A stretch of DNA of 64,000 bases from Wolbachia endosymbiont (group B) of Hofmannophila pseudospretella (lineage in GTDB: Bacteria; Pseudomonadota; Alphaproteobacteria; Rickettsiales; Anaplasmataceae): the NCBI RefSeq assembly GCF_964028515.1, contig NZ_OZ034788.1, positions 620,001 to 684,000 on the forward strand. The letters run 5' to 3'. The notes beneath the pieces are model-generated. The model ran no database searches. It saw nothing but the letters and a program-made list of their open reading frames with translations, and had not been told where the DNA came from. Shown in pieces: positions 47,309 through 57,275 of the stretch; within the stretch, counting starts at the first letter, position 1; the number at the start of each line of letters is the position of its first letter. Both the position numbers and the translations under genes were made by a program.

Positions 47309-47456
47309 TGTCATCCCAGTGCTTGACACTGGGATCCAAGAATGTAATTGTAGATAGCGCACTTAATTGGTGAGCATAGCTGTTTTATACCAGAACGAAC
47401 ACCTTTGACTAGATTGTATGAAAAGCTGGATCCTAGTGCCAGCTACTCGAATGACA
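47309..47456. repeat. Palindromic repeat pair upstream of the portal gene
   Basis: A full unit at 47309-47338 (TGTCATCCCAGTGCTTGACA... ending GGGATCCA) and an inverted, more diverged unit at 47426-47456 (CTGGATCCTAGTGCCAGC... ending GAATGACA). The space 47231-47521 contains nothing else but more short GTCATCC fragments near 47472-47506. Confidence 0.75.
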
Positions 47457-47521
47457 AATAGGGGCTACTTGGATGACACCGTCATAAAGAAATTAGCGTC
47501 ATCCAAAGGAGGCATAAGCTG

Positions 47522-49120
47522 TTAACAAAGCTGAGACTTTTCTTGCAATCCCTCAATTTTTGGATCGTTAATTTTGCTATTGCAGCTACTCATTGCATAA
47601 ACATTAAGACAAATGTTTGTCACTATTCCAACAAGCATGCACATCCCTGTAACTGCTGCAGCTACAGTAAAAGCTGTGCCTAAAGTTCCACTTGTAAATA
47701 TAGCGGCTATTAACGTTGGAACAAATAGATAGAATGAAGGTTTGATTACGTAACTATAAATCTTTTCAATTCTATCGAAATTTTTCCATGGTCCAGCAAG
47801 ATCTTTCAATGGACCAGTAAGATTTCTTGCCATTTTAACCTGGGTTTCTAAGTTTTGCTTAAAGTAATCACTAAAACTAGTACTTGGAGAATCGTTATCA
47901 AGAATTGAAAGAGAAAACATCTTCTGGCCTTTAAATTCCCCGTTCATGCACTTAAAATTCCTAATATTAAATTTAGATCCATTAATATACCTAAGGTTAA
48001 ACTGCATATTAGGATTCAATATATGATTTAAAGTGCTTGCCTTTCTATCTATTAAAACTTCGAGCTTTTCTTTGTTCTTATCATAATAGTCAATAAAATC
48101 TCTTAACTCTTTTGATAGCTTTTCTAGATCTATTTTTATGCCATAGCCTCTCAATATGATCAGAAAGGCACAAAAGTTTTGTAAATAACTTTTGGTGCCA
48201 CTAAAGCTCAAATAAAATGATCTACCATGATCAATTTTTGCCCAGAGTTTTTCTTTTACTTTTTTACCCTTTGCATTTTCATACTCCTTTTCTATTACAC
48301 CAAAATTTTCTGATTGTGTAATGTCAACTTCTCCAAGCAATATTTGAGCAGCCAGTATTTTCTCAAAACCTTTTGCATCTTGGTAATTTTTGCCTTTTTC
48401 CTGAAGATCCATTAATGTTGTAAATTTGTCCAAAAACTTTGATCTCAGATAAAGCTTATCCTGGTATTTCTCTTTCTCAATGTGCTCTTTAAATTGATCA
48501 TTACGATTAGCAAATCTTTCCTTTGGCAAATCGTTATTTGTTACCAATTCAACAATTGGAGCTCTGTCATATAAAAACAGCTTATATAAACCACCAGCAA
48601 CATATTCCCTGATAAAATCAGCAATATTGAGGTCATCATGACATATATTGCTTTCTACTTGCTGCCATAATTGATCAATAAGATTGTTTATTACAAAATC
48701 TGGCAAATAAGGATTTTGCAATTTTGTAGCTTTTCTTGATCCTTTGTAAAAAGATTCTTTGAATTGTGCTAACTTAGACTGTTCTTCCTCTTTTGTAAGC
48801 GTATGATTTAGAACAGACTTAATCATGAAATGTGCCTTATCACCTTCATTGTTACTATACTCATGCTCTGCTTGAAATCCTGAGCTGCAGCCTGCTTCTT
48901 TCTCTCCTACTTTCTTGAACTCGCTTATAGGCTGAATTGTTCTATCATGGAAATGTTTTTCCAGAGTTTCTATATTTTCCTTTTTATTTTTCTTAGATTG
49001 TTCTTTTACTACTTCTAAATCTTCCTTTTCCTTTTTAATCAAGTCTTTTACGAATTGATCCCATTGTTCTTGATTAAACTGACTCAATTCATTTTGATTT
49101 TCTTGTGTTGTACCTAACAT
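47522..49120 (-). CDS. 532-aa protein with kinase-like motifs and C-terminal membrane hairpin
   Basis: No family recognised outright. Residues 1-60 are highly charged; then HFMIKS (Lys101), EYVAGGLYKLF (172-182), ILLGEVDITQSENFGVI (260-276) and WAKIDHGRS (293-301). A D-x(5)-N loop followed about 25 residues later by K-I-D-H-G is the arrangement of catalytic and metal-binding loops in atypical, HipA/PI-kinase-like folds and some Legionella effectors. The C-terminus (about 460-515) holds two hydrophobic segments. ATG 49120 follows AGGGG. A host-directed kinase-like effector is a testable inference. Confidence 0.7.
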   Translation of the reverse strand: MLGTTQENQNELSQFNQEQWDQFVKDLIKKEKEDLEVVKEQSKKNKKENIETLEKHFHDRTIQPISEFKKVGEKEAGCSSGFQAEHEYSNNEGDKAHFMIKSVLNHTLTKEEEQSKLAQFKESFYKGSRKATKLQNPYLPDFVINNLIDQLWQQVESNICHDDLNIADFIREYVAGGLYKLFLYDRAPIVELVTNNDLPKERFANRNDQFKEHIEKEKYQDKLYLRSKFLDKFTTLMDLQEKGKNYQDAKGFEKILAAQILLGEVDITQSENFGVIEKEYENAKGKKVKEKLWAKIDHGRSFYLSFSGTKSYLQNFCAFLIILRGYGIKIDLEKLSKELRDFIDYYDKNKEKLEVLIDRKASTLNHILNPNMQFNLRYINGSKFNIRNFKCMNGEFKGQKMFSLSILDNDSPSTSFSDYFKQNLETQVKMARNLTGPLKDLAGPWKNFDRIEKIYSYVIKPSFYLFVPTLIAAIFTSGTLGTAFTVAAAVTGMCMLVGIVTNICLNVYAMSSCNSKINDPKIEGLQEKSQLC

Positions 49121-49359
49121 AAAATTCCCCTACAAAATTAACTAAAATATTTTAATTTAACATGAATATTAAGTATTTATTAAAAATATTAGCGTATCTA
49201 GCAATATATGTCAAATTCTTTATTATTAGGTGATAACTTTCCTTTTTTGTTACAAAAGCCCTATATAGCTTTATACGGAAAGCCTTAAAAGCTTACCAAA
49301 AGCCTAAACTTGCTTGAAAAGCAAGTAAGTATTATAAAATTAAATAAAAGAAATTGAAT

Positions 49360-49977
49360 ATGACAGAATGGCTAATCTCTAACCAATTTACTGATTATAA
49401 CCATGCTATAAAATTCATGGAAGCAAAAATTCAACAAATTTACAATAATTTATCTGACGAGCTAGTATGGCTGCTCCAGCACCCTCCACTTTACACTGCA
49501 GGAATCGGTGCAACAGATGATGACATTATTGAAAAATTATTTCCTATATATAAAACAGGTAGGGGTGGTAAATATACATATCACGGGCCAGGGCAGCGCA
49601 TTATATACTTAATGCTAAACCTCAAAAAAAGAAACAAATGTGACATCAAGCTGTATATCAGGGACCTAAGTAATTGGATCATAAATGTTTTAAAACACTT
49701 TAATATACTTGGGGAATTTAAGGAAGATAGAATAGGCATTTGGGTGAACAACAACGGAGTAGAAGAAAAAATAGCAGCTTTTGGCATTCGCTTGAGAAAA
49801 TGGGTAACTTATCATGGCATAGCACTTAATGTCTCTCCAAACCTTTCCCACTATAAGGGTATTATTCCTTGTGGACTAAAAGATTACGGCGTTACATCAA
49901 TGGAAAAACTAGAAGTAAAAGTTTCTCTTTGCGAATTAGATGATATATTAAAGCAAGAGTTTCATAAGATATTTTAA
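49360..49977 (+). CDS. lipB: Octanoyl-[ACP]:protein N-octanoyltransferase
   Basis: About 205 aa from ATG 49360. Transfers octanoyl groups to lipoyl domains in lipoate synthesis. Seen: WLLQHPPLYTAGIG, RGGKYTYHGPGQ, KIAAFGIRLRKWVTYHGIALNV and the catalytic-cysteine segment IIPCGLKDYGVTSM. Its stop codon overlaps the next start (TAATG), so translation is coupled. Confidence 0.95.
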   Translation: MTEWLISNQFTDYNHAIKFMEAKIQQIYNNLSDELVWLLQHPPLYTAGIGATDDDIIEKLFPIYKTGRGGKYTYHGPGQRIIYLMLNLKKRNKCDIKLYIRDLSNWIINVLKHFNILGEFKEDRIGIWVNNNGVEEKIAAFGIRLRKWVTYHGIALNVSPNLSHYKGIIPCGLKDYGVTSMEKLEVKVSLCELDDILKQEFHKIF

Positions 49978-50951
49978 TGTATTCCTTTATTCTTTATTTT
50001 CTATGCCTTTTACTCACTAATCCTGCACACACAATCAATCAAGTTGATATTATTGCTCCTTCTTCGAAAGGAAAAGAATCAGATCTGCCTACTATAAGAG
50101 AATACGTAAAAACTTTGGGTTTTAATCCTCACATTTCGGAGAAAATATACAGTAATGACAACCCATTTTATTCTAACTCTGATGAGTTTAGAGCGAATGA
50201 TTTGGTTAATGCGCTCACTGATGATAGCAAAATAATTTGGTGTATCAGAGGAGGAGAAGGGGCTTCTCGGCTAATTCCCTATCTAGAAAAGTTACCCAAT
50301 GATAAAAAAGAAAGAATTGCTCAAAACAAAAATAAGAAAATTCTTATAGGCTATAGTGACATCACTGCTTTACATATCTATCTACAGGTTCAATATGACT
50401 GGCAAACCCTTCACGGCACCATGTTAGAGATGATAGTAAATAACTCTGTTGCTGAAAGCTCTGTTGAAAAATTAAAAGAATTAATTCTTAACCAACGCAA
50501 CTCTATCAGATTTGACAACTTAAAGATGATAAATAATGGAGTTAGACTAAAAAATGGCAGATTAGAGTCTAAAATCATCGGTGGTAATATGACTTTGGTT
50601 GAAAATAGCATAGGAACTGCTTGGCAAATAAACGCAAAAAACAAAATTCTATTTTTAGAAGACATAAAAGTTTATCCATATTCAATTGAGCGCAGTCTAG
50701 ATCACCTAAAACAAGCTCATATTTTTGATGGAGTAGATGCAGTAATCTTTGGAGACTTTATTAACTGTTATAATGATAATCTTGTTGAAGTTGTAAAAGA
50801 AAGGTTTGCAAAAAGTGTTAACTTTCCTGTATTTACAATAAAAGGGGTAGGTCATGGACATACAAATGACCCTTTACCTTTCAACACTCACACTACCATT
50901 AGCGTTCAAGACGAGAAGGAGTTTATGGATGTGCAACAGTTATACAAGTAG
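49977..50951 (+). CDS. LD-carboxypeptidase (S66 family), exported
   Basis: 324 aa with an N-terminal signal-like segment (MYSFILYFLCLLLTNPAHT). Seen: the fold landmark IAPSSKGKE, CIRGGEGASRLIPYL, the serine-nucleophile segment GYSDITALH, the Glu in LFLEDIKVYPY, and a C-terminal GVGHGHTNDPLP with the catalytic His. Cleaves the L,D bond of tetrapeptides in peptidoglycan recycling. Present next to lipB with a 1-bp overlap. Supports residual cell-wall metabolism in Wolbachia. Confidence 0.87.
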   Translation: MYSFILYFLCLLLTNPAHTINQVDIIAPSSKGKESDLPTIREYVKTLGFNPHISEKIYSNDNPFYSNSDEFRANDLVNALTDDSKIIWCIRGGEGASRLIPYLEKLPNDKKERIAQNKNKKILIGYSDITALHIYLQVQYDWQTLHGTMLEMIVNNSVAESSVEKLKELILNQRNSIRFDNLKMINNGVRLKNGRLESKIIGGNMTLVENSIGTAWQINAKNKILFLEDIKVYPYSIERSLDHLKQAHIFDGVDAVIFGDFINCYNDNLVEVVKERFAKSVNFPVFTIKGVGHGHTNDPLPFNTHTTISVQDEKEFMDVQQLYK

Positions 50952-51019
50952 CTTTATCTAACACTCCTTTCATTCCAGCACTTTCCCTTCAACCATTCAA
51001 GTAGCCCTCCTTCTTGTAA

Positions 51020-51135
51020 TCCCAGTGCCTAGACACTGGAATCCAGATCAAGTACGGCTATTATCCAAATAACCCTTCGTTGTTATTCAAGCAGCCCCTT
51101 CGTTGTCATCCCAATGCCCAGACACTGGGATCCAG
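51020..51135. repeat. Two palindromic repeat units
   Basis: Units at about 51020-51045 (CCCAGTGCCTAGACACTGGA) and 51104-51135 (TGTCATCCCAATGCCCAGAC... to GGGATCCAG), same orientation, between the LD-carboxypeptidase and ankyrin genes. Nothing else is seen in 50952-51169. Confidence 0.75.
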
Positions 51136-51169
51136 GAACCTGCGTCACGCGCTCTACTATGAAGGAATG

Positions 51170-52090
51170 CTAGCAAACTCCCTGCTGTCCATTTATTAAG
51201 GCGGCAGATGATTTCTCTGCTCCATCAACTTTAGTACTAGGCTTTAGTAATTCATATGTAGCATAACCAACTACCAGTGCTGCTGCTGTAACTGCAACCA
51301 CTGCTATAACGATAGGTATCAACTGAGCTGTAATTGTTCCAGTTGTAAAAAGTGCCACTGCTATAGAAGTGCCTAATAATCCAGTTACTCCACCGGCAAT
51401 CTTTCCTTTACGAGATGCTTTCAAAAAAGAACCTCCTCCTGCTTCTAATAGAGCTTTTATTACGTTTTTACTCTTAGCATAATCTACCGGAGTCTTTCCA
51501 TTTTTATCTACTGCATTAACATTTGCTTCTGCTTGAAGTAAAACCTTTACTACACTTTCGCAACCACTCGAAGCAGCTAAATGCAAAGGAACCACACCAA
51601 AAGAACTTTTCCCATTAACATTTGCTCCTTTTTCAAGTAAAATCTCTACTATACCTTCGTGACCATTATTAGTAGCTAAATACAAAACAGTATTAGCATG
51701 ATGATCTCTCACATTAACATCTGCTCCTTTTTCAACTAAAATCTCTACTATATTTGTGTGACCATTCTTAGCAGCTAAATGCAAAGCAGTAGGACCATAG
51801 GAATCTTTCTTATTAACATCTGCTCCTTTTTTAAGTAAAATCTCTACTATATTTGTGTGACCATTCTCAGCAGCTATCATTAATAACGTAAACTCCTTCG
51901 TTGAGAAGAGAGGACCAAATACATAATTTAAATCAAATTCACCTTTCTCCCACTCTAGATATAGATATAGATCTTGATCCTGTTTCTTTAGTTCTTCTTG
52001 TATTTCCTCAATTATATTATCTTGATTTAAGCCTTCCTTAACCTCAATCGTACTCAGTACTTTTTTCAGTAATTCATATTCTCCTGTCAT
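51170..52090 (-). CDS. Ankyrin-repeat protein with C-terminal membrane hairpin
   Basis: About 306 aa from ATG 52090 (MTGEYELLKKVL), preceded by GAAGG; an upstream ATG at 52114 is possible. A short acidic N-terminus, about five ankyrin repeats (residues 65-225), then two hydrophobic segments (GLLGTSIAVALFTTGTI and IPIVIAVVAVTAAALVVGYA) and a polar tail ending in Cys. Adjacent repeats are over 90 per cent identical in DNA (compare 51715-51790 with 51815-51880). The layout suits insertion in a host or vacuole membrane. Confidence 0.87.
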   Translation of the reverse strand: MTGEYELLKKVLSTIEVKEGLNQDNIIEEIQEELKKQDQDLYLYLEWEKGEFDLNYVFGPLFSTKEFTLLMIAAENGHTNIVEILLKKGADVNKKDSYGPTALHLAAKNGHTNIVEILVEKGADVNVRDHHANTVLYLATNNGHEGIVEILLEKGANVNGKSSFGVVPLHLAASSGCESVVKVLLQAEANVNAVDKNGKTPVDYAKSKNVIKALLEAGGGSFLKASRKGKIAGGVTGLLGTSIAVALFTTGTITAQLIPIVIAVVAVTAAALVVGYATYELLKPSTKVDGAEKSSAALINGQQGVC

Positions 52091-52290
52091 AATTCTACCT
52101 TCAATATTAAACAATATGTTTAATTATTACATAGTTATGATAAAAAGTCAATTAAAACAAGCTAATAACCGGGATTGTGAATAGTAAATTAGATTCAAAT
52201 AGCCTATTTGGTGTTATTTCAGTGTTAGACCTTTTCATATCCTTACGAGCAAATTAATGTTATCCTTTTATTGCTAATCTAAAGTTTTTT

Positions 52291-55200
52291 ATGTTCATAC
52301 ACTTGCGTGTTCATAGCGTTTATTCTCTGCTTGAGAGTTCGGTTAAAATTGAGGAGCTGATTGGTCTTTGTTTGCAGAACAAAATGCCGGCAGTTGCAGT
52401 TACTGACTCAGGTAACTTATTTGGCTCACTTGAATTTGCAGAATATGCAGCTAATAGGGGAATACAGCTAATAATAGGATGCAATATTATCGTTCGACAC
52501 TTAGAACAAAATTTATCAATACTGCTACTTGCAAAAAATGAACAAGGGTACACTAATTTAGTCACCTTGGTGAGTGAGTCTTTTAAAAAGCGCAAGAATA
52601 ATAGCGATATTCCTTACGTTGATTTTGATGAGCTATTAAATTTAAGTTCAGGCCTAATCGCCTTAACTGGTGGATATGACGGCATATTGGCTCAACTGTT
52701 ATTGAAGCAAGATAAAGAAACGATAAAAAGACTGCTCTCAGCATTCGATGGTCATTTATATGTTGAATTGCAGCGTCATGGGCTGAATAAAGAGCTAGAG
52801 CTTGAAGAAGCTTTAATAGATTTTGCTTATCAGCGCAATATACCACTAGTTGCAACGAATGATGTGTTTTTTCCAAATAAGTCTGACTATGAGGCTTATG
52901 ACATATTAACGTGCATATCGGAGGGCAGTTATGCCCTGGAGAATAACAGAAAGAAGTTAACTACCGAGCATTACTTCAAATCTGTGGCAGAAATGGAGGA
53001 GCTGTTCAGCGACATTCCCGAAGCAATTCATAACACTTTAGTGATAGCTAAGCGGTGCTCTTACATGCCAAGAAGCAGGCAGCCTATCTTACCTAAATTT
53101 CCTTGTCGAGAAAATAAAACTGAGAATGAAGAACTGAGGGAGCAGGCAGTTTCAGGGTTGAAGCTGCGTATTGCAAATGAAACGGACATAGACCTTAAAC
53201 AATACTACGATCGGCTGAATTACGAACTAAGCGTAATAACTTCGATGAACTACGCTGGCTACTTTTTGATAGTTTCTGATTTCATTCGTTGGAGCAAAGC
53301 AAATGGCATTCCAGTTGGACCGGGAAGAGGTTCTGGTGCTGGGTCGATTGTTGCTTGGAGCTTACAAATTACAGATCTTGATCCAATAAAATTTGGTCTG
53401 ATCTTTGAAAGATTTTTAAATCCTGATCGTATATCGATGCCCGATTTTGACATTGATTTCTGCCAGGAAAAGAGGGATTTAGTTATTGATTATGTTTGGA
53501 AGAAGTACGGTTATGTTGCTCAAATAATCACTTTCGGAAAATTGCAGGCTAGAGCTGTGCTGCGTGACGTTGGTAGAGTATTGCAGATGCCCTACGCTCA
53601 GGTGGATAAAATATCCAAAATGGTTCCATTTAATCCGGTAAATCCGGTAACTTTATCACAAGCGATAGAGTTTGATCAAAATCTGCAGAAAGAACGAGAT
53701 AGTGATGAAGTAATTGCAAAACTCCTTGATATCTCTTTGAAGCTTGAAGGAATATACCGTCACGTTTCAACTCATGCTGCTGGAGTTGTGATATGCGATC
53801 AAAAGTTAGAAAATTTTGTTCCCGTCTATTATGATCCAAATTCGGCTTTGCCAATCACTCAATACAGCATGAAATATGTGGAGAAAGCTGGGTTAATAAA
53901 ATTTGATTTTCTTGGACTTGGTACGCTAACACTAATAGATCATGTATGTCGTTTAATTAATCGTGATGAAAAAAAATTTGATATTTCCTCGGTTTCTTTG
54001 GCTGATCAAAGAACTTATGAAATGCTCTCAAGAGGTGATTCAATCGGAGTGTTTCAGCTTGAAAGTTCAGGGATGAGAGAAGCTTTAATCAAACTAAAGC
54101 CAGACTGTATTGAAGATATCATCGCTTTAATTTCTCTTTATCGCCCAGGGCCTATGGATAACATCCCAACTTATGTTGCAAGAAAGCATGGACTTGAAAA
54201 GCCAGATTACATTCATCCATTGCTTGAGGAGGTGTTAAAAGAAACATTCGGAGTAATAATCTACCAAGAACAGGTAATGGAAATAGCGCGTATTCTCTCT
54301 GGATATAGCCTCGCAGAAGCAGATTTACTCAGACGTGCCATGGGTAAGAAAATTAAGGAAGAGATGGATAAACAACGTGAACTTTTTGTTCAAGGAGCAA
54401 CAAAACACGGTGTTGATTACGACAGGGCAAGTTATATTTTTGATCTTGTTGCAAAATTTGCTGGTTATGGATTTAATAAATCCCACGCTGCAGCATATGC
54501 GATTATATCTTACCAAACAGCTTACCTTAAGGCTAACTACCCGCTAGAATTTTTTACGGCCTTGATGAATCTCAACATTGATGATAGAGACAAACTGAAT
54601 TTGTTTTATCATGCTGCAAAATTCAGTGGAGTTGCTGTTCTTTCGCCTGATATCAGCAAATCTAAGGCTGAATTTTCAATAGAGGGTGAGCACATACGCT
54701 ACGGAATTGCTGCTTTGCGTAATGTTGGTTTTGCTATAGCAGAAGGAATAGTAAATGCACCTTATAAGGACATATGGGAATTTATTCAAAATTTGGGGCA
54801 TATAATAAATAAAAGGGCATTAGAAAGTTTAATTAAATCTGGAACATTCGATAGTGTGCACAAAAATAGAAAGCAGTTATACGAGTCAATAGACACATTG
54901 ATTTACTTTGCAAATAAAAATAGGCAGTCAAATCAAGCTGCTTTATTTGGTAATCTTGATATTCTGAAGCCAAAACTTGAGAACGTGGAAGATTTTAATG
55001 AAGAGGAAAAATTAGAGCATGAGTTATTTTCATTGGGATTTTACTTAACTAATCATCCACTTGAAAAATTTAGAACTCTCTTGAAAAAATTAAATATTGG
55101 GTTTATCGGAGAGAGTAAAACGATAAAAACTGCTGGTGTAATATTAAATGTGCGTATGAGAACCTCAGAACGTGGAAGATTTGTTATCCTAACACTTTCT

Positions 55201-55611
55201 GATCCCCACAATGTTTCTGAAATAGCATTCTACAATAATGAAATAATAGAAGAAAAAAGGAATCTATTTTCACCTGGAGCATTTGTGATAATTGATCTTG
55301 AAATTTCAGAAAACACAACGAGACTATCAGGAAAGGACATATCTGAATTTACAGAAAAGGTTACTTCTCTAATGAAAGGATTAGTTTTAACTGCTGTATG
55401 TGCAGACTCGCAAAAAGTTGCTGAGGAGTTGAATGCAGTGTTGAAAAATGGAGGCAAAACCAAAATAATGCTAAAGTTTCTTCTCGAAAAACATAAAGTC
55501 AGCATCTTGTTGCCAGGTACATATTCAATCACCCCCCAAGCTATTTATGAAATATCTCACTTAAGTTGGATTGAAGACGTAGAAATTAATACAAATAACT
55601 TGCTTATATAA
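52291..55611 (+). CDS. dnaE: DNA polymerase III alpha subunit
   Basis: 1106-aa replicative polymerase. Seen: N-terminal PHP domain starting FIHLRVHSVYSLLESSVKIE, the palm with VGPGRGSGAGSIVAW and catalytic aspartates in MPDFDIDFCQEKR, STHAAGVVI, LISLYRPGPM, KSHAAAYAIISYQTAYLKA, helix-hairpin-helix region and C-terminal OB domain (AGVILNVRMRTSERGRF). Full length. Starts at ATG 52291. Confidence 0.98.
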   Translation: MFIHLRVHSVYSLLESSVKIEELIGLCLQNKMPAVAVTDSGNLFGSLEFAEYAANRGIQLIIGCNIIVRHLEQNLSILLLAKNEQGYTNLVTLVSESFKKRKNNSDIPYVDFDELLNLSSGLIALTGGYDGILAQLLLKQDKETIKRLLSAFDGHLYVELQRHGLNKELELEEALIDFAYQRNIPLVATNDVFFPNKSDYEAYDILTCISEGSYALENNRKKLTTEHYFKSVAEMEELFSDIPEAIHNTLVIAKRCSYMPRSRQPILPKFPCRENKTENEELREQAVSGLKLRIANETDIDLKQYYDRLNYELSVITSMNYAGYFLIVSDFIRWSKANGIPVGPGRGSGAGSIVAWSLQITDLDPIKFGLIFERFLNPDRISMPDFDIDFCQEKRDLVIDYVWKKYGYVAQIITFGKLQARAVLRDVGRVLQMPYAQVDKISKMVPFNPVNPVTLSQAIEFDQNLQKERDSDEVIAKLLDISLKLEGIYRHVSTHAAGVVICDQKLENFVPVYYDPNSALPITQYSMKYVEKAGLIKFDFLGLGTLTLIDHVCRLINRDEKKFDISSVSLADQRTYEMLSRGDSIGVFQLESSGMREALIKLKPDCIEDIIALISLYRPGPMDNIPTYVARKHGLEKPDYIHPLLEEVLKETFGVIIYQEQVMEIARILSGYSLAEADLLRRAMGKKIKEEMDKQRELFVQGATKHGVDYDRASYIFDLVAKFAGYGFNKSHAAAYAIISYQTAYLKANYPLEFFTALMNLNIDDRDKLNLFYHAAKFSGVAVLSPDISKSKAEFSIEGEHIRYGIAALRNVGFAIAEGIVNAPYKDIWEFIQNLGHIINKRALESLIKSGTFDSVHKNRKQLYESIDTLIYFANKNRQSNQAALFGNLDILKPKLENVEDFNEEEKLEHELFSLGFYLTNHPLEKFRTLLKKLNIGFIGESKTIKTAGVILNVRMRTSERGRFVILTLSDPHNVSEIAFYNNEIIEEKRNLFSPGAFVIIDLEISENTTRLSGKDISEFTEKVTSLMKGLVLTAVCADSQKVAEELNAVLKNGGKTKIMLKFLLEKHKVSILLPGTYSITPQAIYEISHLSWIEDVEINTNNLLI

Positions 55612-55659
55612 AAAAGTTTTATATAATAAAGTGTTTAATTGATATTAAAGGAAGATATA

Positions 55660-56433
55660 GTGAATCTCTATGAATTTACTTTTATAGCACAACCGAACTT
55701 ATTGCAGCAAGAAGTAGAAGAAATGGTCCAAGAATTGGCTATTTTGTTGAAAAATATTAAAGCAGATGTTATTTCTCAGGAGGTTAAAGGTCTCATAGAA
55801 AGAGAACATAGCACAGTTACAAAACAAGAGCTAGAGGCAAGTACTGAAAGCATTAAAAAAAGTCTGATTGTTTACTCTGATTTTTTAGAAACTCTGACAA
55901 AAATTTTATGGGTTGAATTGGAAGAAGATTTTTCAAATTTAAAAGAAATAAAGTCAAGAATCGATAAAGAATTGAAAAATGAACTAAGTGATACGGGAAT
56001 AAAACAAAATTTTATGGACCTTCCAGGAGCTAACACTAAAAGTGCATTTATCTATAATGTAGTAAATGCTTTTAAGGAAAATATTTCACAATATCTAATA
56101 AAGCTCCTTCAAGAGGTTTTAAAAAGTTTTAAAATAGTAGACTCAAATCAATTGAATAAAACGCTGGAAGTGCTTTTGAAAAATATTGAAGCTTCAGGAT
56201 TGATAAAATATGAATATTGGGGTCTACTGGATTTTGCATACCCAATAAATAAGATGAAAAGTGGTCATTACTGTATGATGTGTATAAGTTTTACTTCAAG
56301 CATTATGGATGAATTTGAGCGTAGAGTAAAACTGAATGAGAATATTATTCGCCACTTGTCTGTACGGGTTAATGAGTTTTTTAAAGGTAAATCTTACATG
56401 ATGGATAAACAAATTGAGGAGAAAAGTGCATAA
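55660..56433 (+). CDS. rpsF: Ribosomal protein S6 with a large internal insertion
   Basis: Starts at GTG 55660 (AAAGGAAG 6 bp upstream) giving [16 protein letters not shown], about 257 aa; typical S6 is 100-140. The S6 core is split: strand 1/helix 1 at residues 1-45, then about 145 extra, mostly helical residues, then the hallmark [23 protein letters not shown] and [17 protein letters not shown]. The residues just before the second part ([18 protein letters not shown]) resemble those ending the first part ([17 protein letters not shown]), so the insert is flanked by a duplication of helix 1-strand 2. First gene of rpsF-rpsR-rplI; next start overlaps its stop (TAATG). Confidence 0.88.
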   Translation: MNLYEFTFIAQPNLLQQEVEEMVQELAILLKNIKADVISQEVKGLIEREHSTVTKQELEASTESIKKSLIVYSDFLETLTKILWVELEEDFSNLKEIKSRIDKELKNELSDTGIKQNFMDLPGANTKSAFIYNVVNAFKENISQYLIKLLQEVLKSFKIVDSNQLNKTLEVLLKNIEASGLIKYEYWGLLDFAYPINKMKSGHYCMMCISFTSSIMDEFERRVKLNENIIRHLSVRVNEFFKGKSYMMDKQIEEKSA

Positions 56434-56711
56434 TGATGAAAAGACGAAATAGTTTTAATAATTCTTACGTGTCTGTAAATAACAGAACTGGCTTTAGGCG
56501 TCCTAAGGTCTGTCCTCTTGCTGCATCTAAAGATGAGGACATAGACTATAAGAATATAGATTTATTGTCCAAATTCACCTCTGACTATGGTAGAATATTA
56601 CCTAGAAGGTTAACAGGTGTGTGCGCAAGAAAACAAAGAAAGTTGCGCTTAGCAATTATAAGAGCACGCTTTTTAGCTCTTGCTCCTTACTGTACTAAAA
56701 AAGTTAGGTAA
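56433..56711 (+). CDS. rpsR: Ribosomal protein S18
   Basis: 92 aa. Seen: the [24 protein letters not shown] and [23 protein letters not shown] signatures of S18, which pairs with S6 on the small subunit platform. Two adjacent ATGs (56433, 56436) are possible starts. rplI starts 3 bp after its stop. Confidence 0.97.
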   Translation: MMKRRNSFNNSYVSVNNRTGFRRPKVCPLAASKDEDIDYKNIDLLSKFTSDYGRILPRRLTGVCARKQRKLRLAIIRARFLALAPYCTKKVR

Positions 56712-56714
56712 TTT

Positions 56715-57269
56715 ATGTTAATAATTTTAAAGGAAAATATAACAACTTTAGGTAAGCTTGGTGAAGTTGTCAAAGTTAAGCCAGGTTATGCACGTAATTT
56801 TCTTTTTCCACAAAAAAAGGCGATGAAAGCCACTAAGGAAAATTTAATAAAGTTAGAGGAACAGCGTTTATTATTGGAAGAAGAAAATACCAAAAAATTA
56901 AATGCAGCAAAAGTGCTTGCATCATCACTGCATGATAAATTTATTATATTAATAAAGCAAGCTTCAGAGGATGGAAAGATTTTTGGCTCTGTAACCACAC
57001 GTGAAATTGCAAAAACTTTATTACAAGAAGGATATGATATAAGTCATCATAGTTTATCTTTGGGTGGAATAAGCATCAAAAATTTGGGCGAGTATCAAGT
57101 GAATATAGAATTACATAGTAAAGTGATAGTGCCAATTACTATATACGTTGTCAGATCTGAGAAAGATGCACATGAATTAAGGCAAGCAAAGTTGCAAAAT
57201 CAGAAATCTGAGCAACAAGAGGCAGAGCAAGATGCGAGTAAAGAAGCTACTGATGGTGATAATAGCTGA
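56715..57269 (+). CDS. rplI: Ribosomal protein L9
   Basis: 184 aa. N-terminal domain MLIILKENITTLGKLGEVVKVKPGYARNFL-type (seen as LGKLGEVVKVKPGYARN), long connecting helix, C-terminal domain (DGKIFGSVTTREIAKTL). A Gln/Glu-rich tail of about 20 residues extends beyond usual L9. Its ribosome site AGG overlaps the rpsR stop, so it is coupled. Confidence 0.96.
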   Translation: MLIILKENITTLGKLGEVVKVKPGYARNFLFPQKKAMKATKENLIKLEEQRLLLEEENTKKLNAAKVLASSLHDKFIILIKQASEDGKIFGSVTTREIAKTLLQEGYDISHHSLSLGGISIKNLGEYQVNIELHSKVIVPITIYVVRSEKDAHELRQAKLQNQKSEQQEAEQDASKEATDGDNS

Positions 57270-57275
57270 TCAAAG

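Noticed and set aside
49261..49330. Clustered AAAGC repeats and an 8-bp hairpin (49308-49326) upstream of lipB, considered as a riboswitch
   Set aside because: No match to a known riboswitch core that I can recognise; the hairpin is small and AT-rich context makes it weak evidence.
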